A DNA stretch of 64,000 nucleotides from Lathyrus oleraceus. Lineage: Eukaryota; Streptophyta; Magnoliopsida; Fabales; Fabaceae. The DNA is taken from contig NC_066581.1 in NCBI RefSeq assembly GCF_024323335.1, positions 347,948,409-348,012,408 on the forward strand, written 5' to 3'. The translations under genes were made by a program, and so were the position numbers. Positions 60,064 to 64,000 of the stretch are shown in pieces (the first letter of the stretch is position 1; every line of letters begins with the position of its first letter). The notes beneath the pieces were generated by a model. The model ran no database searches, had not been told where the DNA came from, and saw only the letters and a list, made by a program, of their open reading frames with translations.

Positions 60064-60385
60064 CCTCATTCACTTCTCGAGTCCTAATGAAAGAACACTT
60101 CTTCTCCAACAAATGAAAGAACACTTATTTTGTAAGGAGCCCTAGCGAACCAAAAAACTCTCTCACCATTATTCTTTGGTATGTTATTATTGTTTTTATT
60201 GCTCTTATTGTTGCTTTGGCCATTATTGTTGTTCTTGTTATTCTCCATTACTGTTGTTCTTGTTATTCTCTTTATATGTTTTATTCACTTAGTAACTACC
60301 TCATTCACTTCTCGAGCCCTAGCGAAAGAACATTTCTTCTCCAGCCAACAAAATAACACTTATTCTCCAAGGAATATGAGAATGG
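60064..60385. repeat. Duplicated roughly 85-bp segment
   Basis: 60064-60150 and 60292-60380 share ctacctcattcacttctcga followed by g.cctaa/tagcgaaagaaca. Between them lies a T-rich block with gttgttcttgttattctc twice. The ORF at 60181 encodes a leucine run and is not convincing. Confidence 0.6.
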
Positions 60386-60561
60386 AGTGAAGCTTCATTT
60401 GTCTAAACAACACAAACATGACCCTAACGAAGAGCATTAAACAACACGAGCCATAAACACATACCATCTTGAATACTAAGACGTTATATGTTTAGGGCTC
60501 TCTTTTCTTCTTCAGAGATCCAAATCATTTTCTTTTACTTCTTCTTCAGAGATCTGGTATG

Positions 60562-63500
60562 TGTCATACCCTCAAATTTTCCCTACCCCATATCATCTTC
60601 TTAATCCCTAAACCTTAAGCATACATCCTACACATGTCATCTCATATGCATCAATTCACAATAATCCACAAGCCCAAGGCATGAGATTCATCTATAAAGC
60701 CCTCAGATCCTCTGATCATGTTAGGGTGTGCCCAAGCCACCTTAACCATAATCTCATCCTCAAGCATCCCACAAAGCTTGGAGGATCACTCAAGATATCT
60801 CACTCACTCCCCAAACCCAATTTGGGTGGTGAGTGTTCTTTGAAGAAGCTTCAAGATTCATTTGGTCACCCAAGGACCAAACCCTAGTTCTTGACCCCCC
60901 CCTTTTGGCTTGTAACGTCATGATTCACCATGGATTTTTACCATTCCATTAAGGATCCCTCAAATCCAAAGTTTTTTCATGCCTCATACCCTTTAAACAT
61001 CTCAATTCGATCCTTACATCTCAAACCCTAGTCCATTTGGTTTTGGTTCTTGATGAAACTTATGGCTTAAGAAACCCTAATTTAGGGAACCTTCAACCAT
61101 TGACCTTGATCATTTTTTATCATCTAATCACCCTATTATTAATTCAACATAATTTTATGTCCATTACAATCAAAATCCACCATTTAAACATCCATTCAAT
61201 CGATGTTACAAGTAGTTGGTTTGTTCATGATTTTTCAACTTTCAATGATTTGATCCACCCATCAACTTGACCTAAAGTCATCCCACAATGGTAAAAATCT
61301 CATTTACCATCATGGTATAATTACGTGAACTCAAAACATCCACCATCGTGCCTTGGAAAACAAGAAATCACAAAATCCCATTTTTAGGTCATGTTGGTTG
61401 GTCACATTTTGGTAAGAATGGCCTATGGGAAGTTCCAAAGACCATAACTTTCTCATTTTTCAAGCTTCTTAAATTCCACTCAAGCCAAACATCCTAAATA
61501 ATTTCCTCTCTAACTTTGTTTCAAGGTCCAAGACCTAATTCATTGAGGAAGGGGTTCAGTTTGGCTATTCGCCAAACTGGTCCAACATGCCCACCATACC
61601 CTAAAATCATGTCATGACCACTACTTTGACACATTGTCATTTCCAAACCAAAAACCCTTTTGACCTGGTTCTTTTTTAATTCAATCAATATCATGGCAAG
61701 GAACAAATGGTCCAAAATTGAGACAAAACGCACGAGCCAAATTTGTTTGGCCTTGGTTCAAACATGGGGGTTCATCCCGATGTACAAGACACACCACATC
61801 AATCAGAATTTGCAAATGGATGCACCAAGTCCTCAAACCATTTTAATATGATCCCAACGGTCCCCAAACACATTGCATATGGTATTATGGTGTGATTGGA
61901 AGTCAACTTGGACATGGAAACCTCACAATCAAAAAACTCGACCCCATGTGCAAATTCTGATTTTTGCCCAAAATGGCAAAAAGCAAAATCCACAACAGGT
62001 ATTCTCTTTGCTCTTGTTTGTTCCAGATCAATGCTAAGGACCAAAGAAAAGTTGTATATAGTGCAAACAAGCTCAGACCACAACCACACTTGTCCCTCAT
62101 TATCTCACTTCAACCATGCTGTGAGCCACTCCCCTTTTATGAGCAATCATCCACATTCTCCCTCCAAAACCATCCACACACCTTCCCTATAAATAGGGGA
62201 AGATGTCCCCTTCATTTTCAAGCTTAAAAGCCCCTAAAACCTTTGCTGAACTTTTCACCTCAAGCTTCAAAAATAGAACATCGTATTTTGAGTTTTAGAG
62301 TATTTTAACTTCAAACAACCATCCAAAAACCATCATCAACCATCATTCAAACTTTCCAAACGCCTAACTCACCTTCTCCAAGCTTCATCTAAGCTGAGCC
62401 ATACCATCAGAAATCCTCCCTGAGCTGTTTATGATCAGGTATTTTCCTTCACCCCCATCATCCAAAGAAGTTACCACCCCCCTCGAAATGATCCTCTAAG
62501 CATTTCCCCTAAGTTTCCAGCTTTGATTACTCAGTATTTAGAATTTAATTTTTGAACTAGGTCAACTGTGTTCATCTGAATCATGGTGAAATACTCCCCA
62601 CCAGAGCCAATGGATGGCTCTTAAGTGGGGAGGATGATTTTTTGTTGATCATACAAGCTATCTCAATGCTTGAATCTGATTGAAAACTTATTTTTTTGGA
62701 GTTTGATTTTGACTGGTCGAAGGTTGAAGACGACCGTTTCGCGAAATTTTTGAATTTGAAAGAAAGTTGTGTCTTGTTTGGATTAATGCTTCAACGCACG
62801 CATTCCATTTTGGCTTGTGTTTTATTTTATTTATCAAGTGTGTTTCTTACCACCTCCGAGCTTGTGGCCCAATGGGAGAGGGGGTTGATCCCCCCATGAC
62901 CCCAATGTCAGGGGTTCAACCCCCAACATGTGCATTCTTGTTTATTTTTGTTTATTTCACTTTCCATTTTATTTTTACCATATTTATTTCCATTTTCCTT
63001 TTATTCTTTACACCACTTGTTTTATTTATTATGAAAATATGCCCAACATAAACCCTTTTTATTTTTTCCTCTTGTATTTGATTTGATTTTATTTCAAGTC
63101 ATTTGGTTATGTTTTGAAGGACTTATAAGGTCTTGAACCTTAGGACCAATGAGATCTACTTTTATCATGATGTTGGCTTGGTTAGGGTTGATTGAACCTT
63201 CCTTGTTTCAAATCTACTAATGGATGATCAAATTTTCATCCATGGTACTTTAACTCATGGATAGGTTGCCCCTACACCAACCAACTTGGGTCATTGAACA
63301 TGTAGATTAGGCTTTGCTTGTTAACTTGTGATTTCATCTGATACACATTGTTTCTCTTTATATACTAACCTACTAACATTATACTCATTTGTTTATACCA
63401 TATGCTTACCCTTAGTACCTTGTTAATATTATGCCTTGTTTTTATAACTTGCTAACTTAACCTAACTTCACTAACTTTGATTATTACTAACCTTTTGTTA

Positions 63501-64000
63501 TTATTATCATTGTTATACTTCCTTGTTATTTAATTTTATGTCATTTACATTTAAGTACTCATCACCACCATATTCATTGTATAAAGTTCATCATGCATAC
63601 TTTATTATTTGTCTTTACTTTATTGTTATCATACACTTCAAAACAACAAAAACATGATAAACTTATAAGACCAAAAACAATCCAGTTCACTTAATCCACT
63701 TGGACATAGAGGATCTCATCCTAGGACCTTTGCTTGTAGGCCTTTTCCATTACTTCTTGGCTTGAGTGCCTCAATAAAGGTGCTTGATCCAAAATTTTGG
63801 ATTCCTTCACTTCTCAGAAGTTGGTTTTCAGTGGAAGTGTTGGCTTCCTTAACCATAGTTGTCCCTGAAGAGATGTTAACTGTGGTACTTTCAGTAGGTG
63901 TGCTAATTTTGAAGAAGAGAGAGTTGGATGAATATTTGAGGTCTCAACCTTTGGTTTCATTCTTTTATAGAGGATCTTGAATATATCATTTGTTTCTTAT
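60562..64000 (+). repeat. Ogre-type LTR, start; runs off the window
   Basis: Starts TGTCATACCCTCAAATTTTC, close to the LTR start at 10990 (TGTCATACCCC), so it belongs to the A-type Ogre group more than the TGTAAGACC family. Over 3.4 kb are visible, with a TATA box at 62188, a T-rich second half and caacaaaaac/ggacctaggatgagatcctc-like words also seen in the other Ogre LTR. It may be a 5' or 3' LTR. ORFs inside (60681, 61037, 61896, 62767) do not look like proteins. Confidence 0.65.
62188..62195 (+). promoter_or_regulatory. TATA box of the right-hand Ogre-type LTR
   Basis: TATAAATA in cttccctataaataggggaa; the sequence after it (cccctaaaacctttgctgaa) looks like LTR leader. Confidence 0.6.

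Noticed and set aside
60681..63051. Several 60-100 codon ORFs in the right-hand LTR
   Set aside because: Low-complexity composition, mutual overlap on both strands and location inside an LTR make them chance frames.

Overview
This window is a stack of nested plant transposable elements with no convincing host gene. The content points to a legume genome, most likely the vetch/pea tribe (Fabeae). It has Ogre-type Ty3/gypsy elements with 3-5 kb LTRs, a plant-mobile-domain ORF1 before gag and a duplicated RNase H. It also has Angela-like and SIRE/Maximus-like Ty1/copia elements, a Tekay/Del-type chromovirus and a second Tat-lineage element. The species assignment is inference from element types only.

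Layout. (1) 1-10990, minus strand: an Ogre-like element cut by the window edge, with a 3.2 kb 5' LTR, tRNA-Arg-type PBS, ORF1 (one in-frame amber), an open gag-protease ORF, a predicted 251-bp intron and an open RT/RNase H reading frame running off position 1. It sits inside (2) 10991-13197, part of a chromovirus-type LTR on the minus strand. This in turn abuts (3) 13198-22096, a decayed SIRE-like copia element on the plus strand that was itself hit by a 1.5 kb Athila-like LTR and by an LTR-like segment in its 3' LTR. (4) 22097-24603: AT-rich sequence with a small MITE, a 120-codon ORF behind a TATA box that resembles a Mutator-transposase N-terminus, and a mobile-domain fragment. (5) 24604-27235, minus: 3' LTR and integrase tail of a chromovirus, fused to (6) 27240-31267, minus, a ruined Tat-lineage pol. 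(7) 31268-50154, plus: the 3' half of a second Ogre family. Its 3' LTR was split 43 bp from its start by (8) a nearly complete Angela-like copia element (37264-45462) whose gag-pol frame has two in-frame stops and whose LTRs differ by roughly 2 percent. (9) 50750-53170, minus: 5'-truncated L1-type LINE carrying a hAT MITE with a perfect 8-bp target duplication. (10) 54278-59188, minus: solo Ogre LTR. (11) 59189-60561: unassigned repeats with hairpin motifs. (12) 60562-64000, plus: start of another Ogre-type LTR running off the window.

The most striking signal is regulatory, not coding. A tandem array of about 72-75 bp, built on paired GTTAACCGGTTAAC palindromes, occurs both in the chromovirus LTR (three units) and in the leader of the unrelated Angela-like element (four units). 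Other elements here carry their own dense short-palindrome arrays: TGATTCGAATCA in the SIRE-like LTR, GGCGCC-centred motifs in the Athila-like LTR, and CACTTAAGTG before the Angela TATA box. I found no CRISPR array, rRNA or tRNA gene. Prokaryote-style operons and ribosome binding sites do not apply here.
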